A DNA stretch of 5,621 nt from the NCBI GenBank assembly GCA_027005175.1, contig JALTMC010000311.1, positions 1-5,621 on the forward strand, read 5' to 3'. A program made the position numbers and the translations under genes. Source of the DNA: Myxococcales bacterium (GTDB lineage Bacteria; Myxococcota_C; UBA6777). Under the pieces are notes generated by a model that was not told where the DNA came from, made no database searches, and saw nothing but the letters and a program-made list of their open reading frames with translations. Below, piece after piece: positions 1 to 5,560 of the stretch (the first letter of the stretch is position 1; each line of letters begins with the position of its first letter).

Positions 1-2
1 AG

Positions 3-974
3 ATAAGCTCTCAAGTGGTGGCACTGGGCTACAAACCTACCGAGGTGAAGACCCAAAAGGGACATTACTTGGTGGCCATTGGCAAGAAAGAGTTTGATAT
101 CCGGCATGTCGGTCACCTCGCAGGGGTTACGGATGTTCATCGCGTTTCAGAAGCCTATAAGTTGGTCTCCAAAAAATGGAAGGTGGGTCGCTCTTCCATT
201 GATTTGGGTGATGGGGTTCAGATTCACCCCAGCGAACTTACTTTGATGGCTGGACCTTGCTCCATTGAAGGAGAAGAGCAGATCCGTCAGGTGATCGCCC
301 ACCTTGTGGAACAAGGGGTCCGGATTATGCGCGGTGGTGTTTTTAAACCCCGAACTTCTCCCTACTCCTTCCGAGGCCTTGGCCTGGATGGTCTGATCCT
401 ATGGTCCAAAATTGCTCGTGAAAATGGCATCAAAATTATCTCAGAGGTCCTGGCTGTTCAAGACATTGAGCCCATGTATGAGTATGTTGATATCTACCAA
501 GTGGGGGCTCGTAATTCACAGAACTTTACACTGCTTCACGAACTTGGCCGGGTGGATAAGCCTGTTCTTGTAAAACGTGGAATGTCCGGTACGATCGAAG
601 ATCTTCTTCAGTCTGCTGAGTACATCTTTGCCAACGGTAACGAGCGTTTGATGTTATGCGAACGGGGTATCCGGACCTTTGAAAATGCTTACCGCAACAC
701 CCTCGATATTAACGCCATCCCTGTGTTAAAAGAGAAATCTCATCTTCCCGTCATCCTAGACCCTTCCCATGGTATTGGTATTCGCCGCTTTGTAGACTCT
801 GTCGCTCTCGCTTGTGTCGCCGGTGGTGCCGACGGTATCATCTTTGAAGTACATAAAACCCCAGAAAAAGCCTTCTCTGACGGACAACAAACCCTGAACT
901 TCGAAGAGTCTGCGCGACTGATTCATCAAGTACGTGAACTGTTTAACTTTCGCAAAGAGCATGGTCTGTCGTAA
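3..974 (+). CDS. aroF: 3-deoxy-7-phosphoheptulonate (DAHP) synthase, type I-beta, 5'-truncated by window
   Basis: This cytoplasmic enzyme condenses phosphoenolpyruvate and erythrose 4-phosphate to DAHP, the entry step of the shikimate pathway. The frame is open to the left edge (first full codon at 3). A GTG at 15 exists, but the family normally has a small N-terminal ferredoxin-like regulatory domain of about 75-90 residues. Only its later part is visible, ending in EAYKLVSKKW, so roughly 20 residues probably lie upstream and GTG 15 is unlikely to be the start. The TIM-barrel motifs are all present: AGPCSIEGEEQ with the metal-binding Cys (258-260), RGGVFKPRTSPYSFRGLG, QVGARNSQNF, KRGMSGTIED, CERGIRTFE, DPSH with metal His (768-770), FEVH with metal Glu (846-848) and FSDGQQ with metal Asp (879-881). 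The N-terminal domain of this subfamily mediates aromatic amino acid feedback in Thermotoga; that role here is inferred. The last codons and the stop lie inside a repeat unit copied downstream. Confidence 0.95.
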   Translation: MSSQVVALGYKPTEVKTQKGHYLVAIGKKEFDIRHVGHLAGVTDVHRVSEAYKLVSKKWKVGRSSIDLGDGVQIHPSELTLMAGPCSIEGEEQIRQVIAHLVEQGVRIMRGGVFKPRTSPYSFRGLGLDGLILWSKIARENGIKIISEVLAVQDIEPMYEYVDIYQVGARNSQNFTLLHELGRVDKPVLVKRGMSGTIEDLLQSAEYIFANGNERLMLCERGIRTFENAYRNTLDINAIPVLKEKSHLPVILDPSHGIGIRRFVDSVALACVAGGADGIIFEVHKTPEKAFSDGQQTLNFEESARLIHQVRELFNFRKEHGLS

Positions 975-1074
975 GGAGCGTGCGGCTTGGTCGGTCGTAA
1001 GGAGCGTGCGGTCTCGATTTATGATGCAGGTATGGCAGGTTGAGCTGTCGTAAGGAGCATGGTCGGTCGTAAGG
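962..1074. repeat. 26-bp-period direct repeats overlapping the aroF stop
   Basis: A 24-nt segment at 962-985 recurs at 988-1011 with one mismatch; 18 nt (968-985 and 994-1011, GTCGTAAGGAGCGTGCGG) are identical. Partial copies follow at 1047-1062 (GTCGTAAGGAGCATGG) and 1055-1074, the latter matching 957-976 at 19 of 20 positions. The first unit includes the last aroF codons and its TAA stop, so coding sequence and repeat overlap. Each unit contains an AAGGAG stretch, but no convincing reading frame follows. The origin (local slippage or a genome-wide repeat family) cannot be told from one locus. Confidence 0.85.
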
Positions 1075-1107
1075 TCGCATCCACTGTCCTTGAACCCCCT
1101 CAGTGAA

Positions 1108-1133
1108 GTCGAACGATATAAATATCGCTCGAC
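1108..1133. other. Imperfect 26-bp palindrome (operator or hairpin candidate)
   Basis: The arms GTCGAACGATAT (1108-1119) and ATATCGCTCGAC (1122-1133) are complementary at 11 of 12 positions around a 2-nt centre. The almost continuous dyad would suit a DNA-binding site. As RNA it would need a few central pairs opened, and a TTTTT run at 1139-1143, five bases beyond the stem, could make it a weak terminator for aroF. Its right arm is the beginning of the first 50-bp repeat copy. The dyad itself is visible; either function is inference. Confidence 0.45.
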
Positions 1134-1222
1134 ACAACTTTTTCCTTGTCATACTCCACTCTGCTTCAAGTCTATCGCTCAATGCAACTTTGTTCTTGTC
1201 ATATTCCACTCTGTTTTAAGTT
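1123..1222. repeat. 50-bp tandem direct repeat, two diverged copies
   Basis: Copy A (1123-1172) and copy B (1173-1222) abut exactly and agree at about 41 of 50 positions. Both begin TATCGCTC and share CAACTTT, CTTGTCATA and TCCACTCTG blocks. Most differences are C/T or A/G transitions, so the duplication looks old rather than recent. No reading frame or known family is recognised in the unit. Confidence 0.85.
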
Positions 1223-1335
1223 CAGAATCTCTTCTCTATTTTGTGTGACAGCTTCTTGTTGAAATGGTCATCATTTGATGGTAGTGTTTTTCTGTCTGTT
1301 TTTTGTTTGTTGGCTTGCCGAGTCCATTGTTTCTT

Positions 1336-1345
1336 GAGAGGGAGG
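1336..1345 (+). promoter_or_regulatory. Strong Shine-Dalgarno fixing the start of the exported-protein gene
   Basis: GAGAGGGAGG ends six bases before the ATG at 1352. It supports that ATG over the more distal in-frame TTG at 1241, which lacks a comparable site and would put a 37-residue Cys-rich extension ahead of the signal peptide. Confidence 0.8.
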
Positions 1346-1351
1346 TATGTT

Positions 1352-2374
1352 ATGAGATTGGTATGGATGACTGTCTTGGTTGTAGGTCTCGCCTTACCCA
1401 ATATCGCTCTCTCCCAAGGTTCTGTTAAGCCCGCCTATACACAAAAAGAGATCTCAGCATGTTTGAGAAAGAATACATATACGATTCGATCTGCGCACCC
1501 GAAAAAGGTTTTGTTGCCAAGTCTCATTAAAATCCTAACCGGTCTTATCGGTCGACCAAAGACAAGGAAAGATCGGAATCGAATTAAATATCTAGCTGCC
1601 GCGATGACCACTTCTATTTATTTTTCTTTGGTGGGGCGGAGGTGGTCTAAATTTCGAAAACTGGCGCAGAAACCATTTGACAAGCGAGTGTTTGAGCTTA
1701 AAAAATCAGCGGGATTAACTCAAAAACTTCGGGGTGAAGGAGCTTTCGGAACCAATAACTCATCGCGACTCAGCTTTACGGCAGTCTATCGGTTTGCCTC
1801 TGCAACCTCAAAGCATAGTCCACTCGATGATAGGTATATGTACAAAGCAAGTCAGTTTGACCTGAATCGAGTGAATGGCTTTGATCGCGCTTTTAGCTCT
1901 CCTGTTGGTCCAAGGCAGAAATGCGAAGTGTTTACTCATATCTATGTCAATCGAAAATTACCTTTCAGAATACACCTTCTTATGACTGTGATGCATCGTG
2001 GCTACCTGATGAGTATCAAAGTATTTAACACCGTTTTTAAATTCTTTGTCTTTCGGAATTTAAGTACATCTGAAATCAAAGTCGCTTTTCGAAACAAAGC
2101 TTTTATCAAAAGACTTAAAACGGTCTTTGGAGGCAAGGTTAATTTAAAAACACAAAGGGGGACAGCGCTCAATTTTTTGAAGGAGTACGCCCTTACTCAC
2201 GGTGGTTTTGTGATGGTTGGGAAGGGTCGTATTCTGCTCAATCAGACAGGAATTACCAAGAAGAGGTATATGGGGCTGTCGTTAAATTATATCGCCAACA
2301 ATAAGATGCTCAGAAGCTATACATTGGCAGGTGCCAGGAATTCTCTTCGCTCGGTGTTGAGTACGCGTCAGTAA
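1352..2374 (+). CDS. Exported, highly basic protein of unknown function
   Basis: This 340-residue protein matches no family I recognise. The N-terminus has the form of a Sec signal peptide: Arg2, a hydrophobic core at residues 3-15 and a likely signal peptidase I cleavage after ALS (residue 21), so the mature protein begins QGSVKP. There is no lipobox Cys. By my count the mature chain has about 63 Lys/Arg against 12 Asp/Glu, spread along the whole length. It has just two Cys (37 and 191), which could form a disulfide outside the cytoplasm. No convincing further membrane helix is seen; the hydrophobic stretches around residues 208-236 are broken by basic residues. The charge suggests binding to an anionic partner (nucleic acid, phospholipid, polysaccharide), but this is inference. 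It ends in tandem stops (TAATAA). It is flanked by non-coding, repeat- or hairpin-bearing spacers and has no evident link to the shikimate enzymes on either side, so it may be an insertion with its own transcription. Confidence 0.8.
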   Translation: MRLVWMTVLVVGLALPNIALSQGSVKPAYTQKEISACLRKNTYTIRSAHPKKVLLPSLIKILTGLIGRPKTRKDRNRIKYLAAAMTTSIYFSLVGRRWSKFRKLAQKPFDKRVFELKKSAGLTQKLRGEGAFGTNNSSRLSFTAVYRFASATSKHSPLDDRYMYKASQFDLNRVNGFDRAFSSPVGPRQKCEVFTHIYVNRKLPFRIHLLMTVMHRGYLMSIKVFNTVFKFFVFRNLSTSEIKVAFRNKAFIKRLKTVFGGKVNLKTQRGTALNFLKEYALTHGGFVMVGKGRILLNQTGITKKRYMGLSLNYIANNKMLRSYTLAGARNSLRSVLSTRQ

Positions 2375-2376
2375 TA

Positions 2377-2394
2377 AGGAACTCTTGAGTTTTT
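2377..2394 (+). terminator. Weak candidate terminator just after the exported-protein gene
   Basis: Immediately after the tandem stops, AGGAACT (2377-2383) can pair with AGTTTTT (2388-2394) around a CTTG loop. This gives seven pairs including two G-U, with the T run forming part of the 3' arm. The stem is AT-rich and weak, so termination here is only a possibility. Confidence 0.25.
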
Positions 2395-2425
2395 CTCTCC
2401 GCAGAATGGGTCCATCGAAAAAGAA

Positions 2426-2466
2426 GGATGAGGTAGATCGAACCGTCGACGACCCTCACCTCATCC
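2426..2466. other. Perfect 9-bp inverted repeat in the aroA upstream spacer
   Basis: GGATGAGGT (2426-2434) and ACCTCATCC (2458-2466) are exact inverted copies separated by 23 nt that include the palindrome GTCGAC. As RNA this would be a stable stem with a large loop. There is no T run after it, so a simple intrinsic terminator is unlikely; a leader structure or protein site is possible. Confidence 0.5.
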
Positions 2467-2552
2467 GTTTGATTCAGCTTATAGCTTCACTCCTACGGGG
2501 TTGCTTGCGCAGTCGCTCTCGCTGTAGAGCCTGCCGGGGCCGCGATCGGGAG

Positions 2553-2588
2553 GTGGGTCTCATGCCCACAACATAAGAGGTTTTTTTT
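2553..2588 (+). promoter_or_regulatory. Hairpin, Shine-Dalgarno and T8 tract before aroA
   Basis: GTGGG (2553-2557) and CCCAC (2565-2569) can form a small hairpin, extendable by one G-U pair. It is followed by AAGAGG (2575-2580), the probable ribosome binding site of aroA. Eight consecutive T (2581-2588) fill most of the 11-nt gap to the ATG at 2592, so the spacing is longer than usual. The hairpin is too far from the T run to be a standard terminator. Confidence 0.5.
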
Positions 2589-2591
2589 CTG

Positions 2592-3890
2592 ATGAAGTTA
2601 CGATTGCTTCCACCAACGCATCCGATCTCTGGCAGCATCACATTACCGGGGTCCAAGAGTTATACCAATCGAGCACTCGTTGTGGCTGCGTTGTGTGATG
2701 GCTTAACTTCTCTGAAAGCTGCCTCTCCCAGTGATGACTCTGTGGCATTGATTGCCGGTCTCAACAAATTGGGAGTCCGTGTTGAGTCATCCGGAGAAGA
2801 GCTGCTTGTGCATGGAAGGGGAGGGCGATTCACCCCATTTAAAGGCAAAATCGATGTTGGCCCTGCAGGTACAACGATGCGATTCCTGACGTCTTTGTGT
2901 TGTTTGGTGGAGGGAGGGGATATCGTCTTGTGTGGGTCCGAACGTATGCATGCTCGTCCGGTTCAGGATTTGGTGGAGGCGTGGCGTTCTTTGGGGGCCG
3001 ACATCACTTATCTTGGGACAGAAGGTTGCCCGCCGCTCCGAATTCGAGGAAGCCGAGAGGGGCTGGGCTCTCAGGTGGCAATGAAAGGTGACATTAGCAG
3101 TCAGTTCTTCTCTTCCATGCTGCTTGTCTCTCCATTGCTTCCCCACGGCTTAACGCTGAACGTGATTGGAGAACAAACATCCAAGTCTTATATCGATATG
3201 ACCTTACAAACGATGAAGGCGTTTGGTGTTGCGATCTCACATGAACATTACACCTGTTACCGTGCTTCCACAGGGCGAACGTATACACCGCGCCATTATA
3301 CGATTGAAGGAGATGCGTCAGGAGCTTCTTATTTTTGGGGCTTGGCTGCTGTCTCGGGTGGTGTGGTCAAAGTTCACAACCTCTCGCCAAACTCGATACA
3401 AGGCGATGTCCATTTTTCCGGTCTCTTAGAGGAAATGGGATGTACCTGTCGCTCGTCTACCAAGGAGGGGGAGTCTTGGATAGAGATCGCAGGCCCTACC
3501 ACATTGCAAGGTCTTGAGGCGGATATGGAGTCTATGCCCGATACCGCCCTAACCATGGCGGTGATCGCTGCCTGTGCGGAAGGTCAGACGCATCTCACAG
3601 GTTTGCATACTCTCCGTCACAAAGAAACGGATCGACTCGTCGCCCTACATCAGGAGTTACAAGCCGTGGGGATTCACACCGAAATCACCGAAGACTCCAT
3701 TACCATTTGGGGGGGAACTCCTCATGGGGCCTCCATCCAAACCTACGATGATCATCGCATGGCGATGTCATTCGCGTTGCTTGGGTCTCGTATCGAAGGA
3801 ATTGTGATCGAAGATCCTTCTGTGGTGACGAAATCATTCCCGATGTTCTGGGACTTTCTCTCTTCCCTTCAGATAGGAGTTTCGTCTTGA
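2592..3890 (+). CDS. aroA: 3-phosphoshikimate 1-carboxyvinyltransferase (EPSP synthase)
   Basis: This cytoplasmic enzyme transfers the enolpyruvyl group of PEP to shikimate 3-phosphate, giving EPSP, the precursor of chorismate. Its 432 residues are a normal full length. Active-site residues align closely with E. coli AroA: PGSKSYTNRAL with Lys22, Ser23 and Arg27; GPAGTTMRFL (the PEP/glyphosate loop, equivalent Gly retained); Arg122 in HARPVQDL; Ser169, Ser170 and Gln171 in DISSQFF; the catalytic Asp317 in MPDTALT; Lys344, Glu345 and Arg348 in KETDR; His388 and Arg389 in DDHRMAM; and Lys414 near the C-terminus. The loop sequence is unlike the enterobacterial GNAGTAMRPL and resembles forms I recall from Bacteroidetes-like AroA, so glyphosate sensitivity cannot be read directly. 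The ATG at 2592 is preceded by AAGAGG, and the N-terminus MKLRLLPP reaches the first conserved strand without excess. Its stop overlaps the aroKE start, so the two are co-translated. Confidence 0.97.
   Translation: MKLRLLPPTHPISGSITLPGSKSYTNRALVVAALCDGLTSLKAASPSDDSVALIAGLNKLGVRVESSGEELLVHGRGGRFTPFKGKIDVGPAGTTMRFLTSLCCLVEGGDIVLCGSERMHARPVQDLVEAWRSLGADITYLGTEGCPPLRIRGSREGLGSQVAMKGDISSQFFSSMLLVSPLLPHGLTLNVIGEQTSKSYIDMTLQTMKAFGVAISHEHYTCYRASTGRTYTPRHYTIEGDASGASYFWGLAAVSGGVVKVHNLSPNSIQGDVHFSGLLEEMGCTCRSSTKEGESWIEIAGPTTLQGLEADMESMPDTALTMAVIAACAEGQTHLTGLHTLRHKETDRLVALHQELQAVGIHTEITEDSITIWGGTPHGASIQTYDDHRMAMSFALLGSRIEGIVIEDPSVVTKSFPMFWDFLSSLQIGVSS
3875..3879 (+). promoter_or_regulatory. Shine-Dalgarno deciding the TTG start of aroKE
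   Basis: AGGAG inside the last codons of aroA lies seven bases before TTG 3887. That TTG shares its last two bases with the aroA TGA stop (TTGA, 3887-3890). The site together with the canonical MKIVLIGFMGAGKST N-terminus makes the TTG start convincing and implies translational coupling. Confidence 0.85.
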
Positions 3891-5239
3891 AGATCGTGTT
3901 GATTGGCTTTATGGGAGCCGGTAAGTCCACCGTCGCAAAAGCCTTGGCAGAACAACTGAATATCCCTCGTGTTGAGTTGGATTCTCAGATCGTACAATCC
4001 TCTTCCCATGACTCTATCCCAGCGATCTTTGAGAAGGATGGAGAGGCGCAGTTTCGAGACCTTGAAACGGAGGTTGCTCAGTCATGGAGAGGGCAGCATC
4101 ATGTTGTCATTTCTACCGGTGGTGGTATTGTTCGACGTCCTGAGAACATGGAGGCTCTCCGTCACAATCAAGGTCTCTGTGTTTATCTCAAGGCCACCTT
4201 TGACACACTGCAATGTCGTGTTAAGGGCGATCCCAACCGACCTTTGTTCTCCGATGTGAAACTGGCAAAAGCGTTGTATGAGAGCCGCTTGCCCTTGTAT
4301 GAAAGATATGCAGATATCACTGTGGAGGTGGATTCTCGTACCCCTCAGGACATTACCTCCGAGATTGTCGCCGGGCTTCCTCTTCCACCTTCTGCGATCA
4401 CGGCAAAAACCCAGATCTGTGTGATCATTGGCGACCCCATTGGGCATTCTCTGTCACCTGCCATGCATAATGCGGGCTATCAAGCTCTTGGGATAGGAGG
4501 GCAGTTTGTCTTTGTGGCAAGCCATGTCACGGCTCCGAATCTAAAGGATGCTATCGCAGGTGTTCGGGCCATGGGAATTCGAGGTATCACATGCACGATC
4601 CCCCACAAAACAACAGTGATACCTCTGCTGGACGACATCGACCCTCTGGCCGCCAAAATGGGGGCTGTGAACACAGTGGTACAACAGGATGGCAAACTCA
4701 AAGGCTACAACACCGACTGGATGGGCATTGTTCGACCTCTCACACAACGAACAACATTGCAAGGCAAGCGTGTGGCTGTGCTTGGGGCAGGCGGTGCCGC
4801 CCGAGCCGCAGCCTTTGGTGTCGAAGAACAAGGAGCATCTGTTGTTGTGTTTAACCGAACGGTTGCCAAAGCAGAGACACTAGCCCGCGAGGTCTCTGGT
4901 GTTGCTTATGGACTGGAGGAGATCAACCGTGTTCAAGAGTGTGATATTCTCATTCAAACCACATCTGTAGGTATGCTACCTTACCCCAAGGAAACTCTCA
5001 TCCCCATCGAATACCTTTCTCACAATCACGTCGTGATGGATGTGGTCTATACCCCCTGGTATACCCAACTCCTGCACGACGCTACAACGAAAGGTGCAAC
5101 TGTGATCCCCGGTGCAGAAATGTTCTTACACCAAGGACTCGCTCAGTTCTCTTTGTATACCGGTCAAGATGCCCCCGCTCATGTTATGAAAGAAATCATC
5201 GTAGATGCTCTTGGAGGATCTGATCCCATGGTTCTCTGA
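3887..5239 (+). CDS. aroKE: Bifunctional shikimate kinase-shikimate 5-dehydrogenase fusion
   Basis: One 450-residue chain joins two shikimate-pathway enzymes. Residues 1 to about 165 are shikimate kinase (ATP-dependent phosphorylation of shikimate): Walker A GFMGAGKST (7-15), ELD (30-32) at the DxD shikimate/metal site, FRDLE with Arg57, GGG (78-80), lid RPLF with Arg118, and Arg134 in ESRLPLYERYAD. A short Pro/Ala linker (about 164-175, LPLPPSAITAKT) leads to shikimate dehydrogenase (NADPH-linked reduction of 3-dehydroshikimate), about 176-450: GHSLSPAMHN with Ser188 and Ser190, TIPHK with catalytic Lys241, GAVNT with Asn261, GYNTDW with catalytic Asp276, the dinucleotide loop GAGGAAR (299-305), NRT (322-324) typical of NADPH preference, and a C-terminal MFLHQGLAQF. 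Both domains look complete and active. The kinase uses the product of the dehydrogenase, and EPSP synthase next door uses the kinase product. The dehydrogenase substrate-site motif reads GITCT where GxNVT or GxSVT is usual. The start is TTG. Confidence 0.96.
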   Translation: MKIVLIGFMGAGKSTVAKALAEQLNIPRVELDSQIVQSSSHDSIPAIFEKDGEAQFRDLETEVAQSWRGQHHVVISTGGGIVRRPENMEALRHNQGLCVYLKATFDTLQCRVKGDPNRPLFSDVKLAKALYESRLPLYERYADITVEVDSRTPQDITSEIVAGLPLPPSAITAKTQICVIIGDPIGHSLSPAMHNAGYQALGIGGQFVFVASHVTAPNLKDAIAGVRAMGIRGITCTIPHKTTVIPLLDDIDPLAAKMGAVNTVVQQDGKLKGYNTDWMGIVRPLTQRTTLQGKRVAVLGAGGAARAAAFGVEEQGASVVVFNRTVAKAETLAREVSGVAYGLEEINRVQECDILIQTTSVGMLPYPKETLIPIEYLSHNHVVMDVVYTPWYTQLLHDATTKGATVIPGAEMFLHQGLAQFSLYTGQDAPAHVMKEIIVDALGGSDPMVL

Positions 5240-5281
5240 GCGTGGATAGGAGCGTTGATCCAACAACTTTACCATCGTTCT

Positions 5282-5297
5282 GATGGGTCCGCCCATT
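5282..5297. other. Short GC hairpin downstream of aroKE
   Basis: ATGGG (5283-5287) and CCCAT (5292-5296) pair around a TCCG loop, with one extra G-U pair outside. It sits about 43 nt after the aroKE stop. No T run follows, so it is not a typical intrinsic terminator, although it could stabilise the 3' end of the transcript. Confidence 0.35.
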
Positions 5298-5457
5298 CCA
5301 CCGTGCATTGGATGACTGATAGGTCGATCTTGTTGCGTTATCGAGCCTCGCCTACTCTTCTCTTCAAAGAATATTCTGTGCAGTATGTTATCGAGATGAC
5401 GTACCTCCTTGTTGCGAGGGAGAGAGTAGGGCATGATGTTTTTGTGTGTGAGAGGTT

Positions 5458-5516
5458 GGTGAAAAGGAAGGCCCATTTTCATCGGAATGGGTGAAAAGGA
5501 AGGCCCATTTTCATCG
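5458..5516. repeat. Two identical 27-bp direct repeats, each able to form a hairpin
   Basis: Positions 5458-5484 and 5490-5516 are identical over 27 nt, separated by GAATG (32-bp period). Each copy carries arms GGTGAAAA and TTTTCATC that pair over eight bases (one G-U) around a 10-nt loop GGAAGGCCCA. A second dyad, CCCATT (5472-5477) with AATGGG (5486-5491), spans the junction between copies. Perfect identity suggests a recent duplication. Two copies are too few to call a CRISPR array. Confidence 0.9.
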
Positions 5517-5560
5517 AACTCTTTCCTTGTATGTGAACAACCAACGACAGATGATTGGCT

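Larger units (their letters stand above)
975..1351. other. Gene-free, repeat-rich spacer between aroF and the exported-protein gene
   Basis: This 377-nt stretch contains no supportable gene on either strand. It holds, in order, the 26-bp-period repeats (to 1074), an imperfect palindrome (1108-1133), a 50-bp tandem duplication (1123-1222), a T-rich segment (about 1230-1335) and the Shine-Dalgarno of the next gene. The T-rich segment probably carries the promoter of that gene. The best pair I see is TTGAAA (1259-1264) with TAGTGT (1282-1287) at 17-nt spacing, but its -10 element matches the consensus at only three of six positions. Confidence 0.6.
5240..5560. other. Gene-free spacer after aroKE with hairpins and a duplicated element
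   Basis: These 321 nt contain no supportable gene. The longest + frame (5255-5494) starts with TTG, has AGGAG only two bases before it, encodes nothing recognisable and runs into the 27-bp repeat. The stretch holds a hairpin after the aroKE stop (5282-5297), two crossing inverted repeats (CCTCGC 5346-5351 with GCGAGG 5414-5419; CCTACTCT 5351-5358 with AGAGTAGG 5423-5430) and the 27-bp direct repeat (5458-5516). It could be an untranslated leader for the next gene, or decayed sequence. Confidence 0.5.

Noticed and set aside
943-1209. Minus-strand frame of 88 codons across the repeat region
   Set aside because: It is composed of the direct repeats, has no recognisable domain and no convincing ribosome binding site.
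1241-1351. N-terminal extension of the exported protein from TTG 1241
   Set aside because: No good Shine-Dalgarno precedes it, the extension would bury a clean signal peptide, and ATG 1352 has a strong site six bases upstream.
2385-2576. Small + frame of 63 codons upstream of aroA
   Set aside because: TTG start without Shine-Dalgarno, low-complexity Arg-rich tail over a GC-rich hairpin stretch, no recognisable family and not rich in aromatic codons as an attenuator leader would be.
3700-3930. Minus-strand frames over aroA and aroKE
   Set aside because: Shadows of strongly supported coding sequence on the + strand.
5329-5416. Recurring CTTGTTGCG (5329, 5408) and GTTATCGAG (5337, 5387) words
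   Set aside because: Nine-base matches at unequal spacing with no flanking similarity; compatible with chance.
5255-5494. Plus-strand frame of 79 codons after aroKE
   Set aside because: TTG start only two bases after AGGAG, no recognisable domain, and the end lies in the 27-bp repeat; more likely chance or a decayed remnant.
5458-5516. CRISPR-like repeat pair
   Set aside because: Only two units with a 5-nt spacer; CRISPR spacers are about 30 nt, and no cas gene is in the window.
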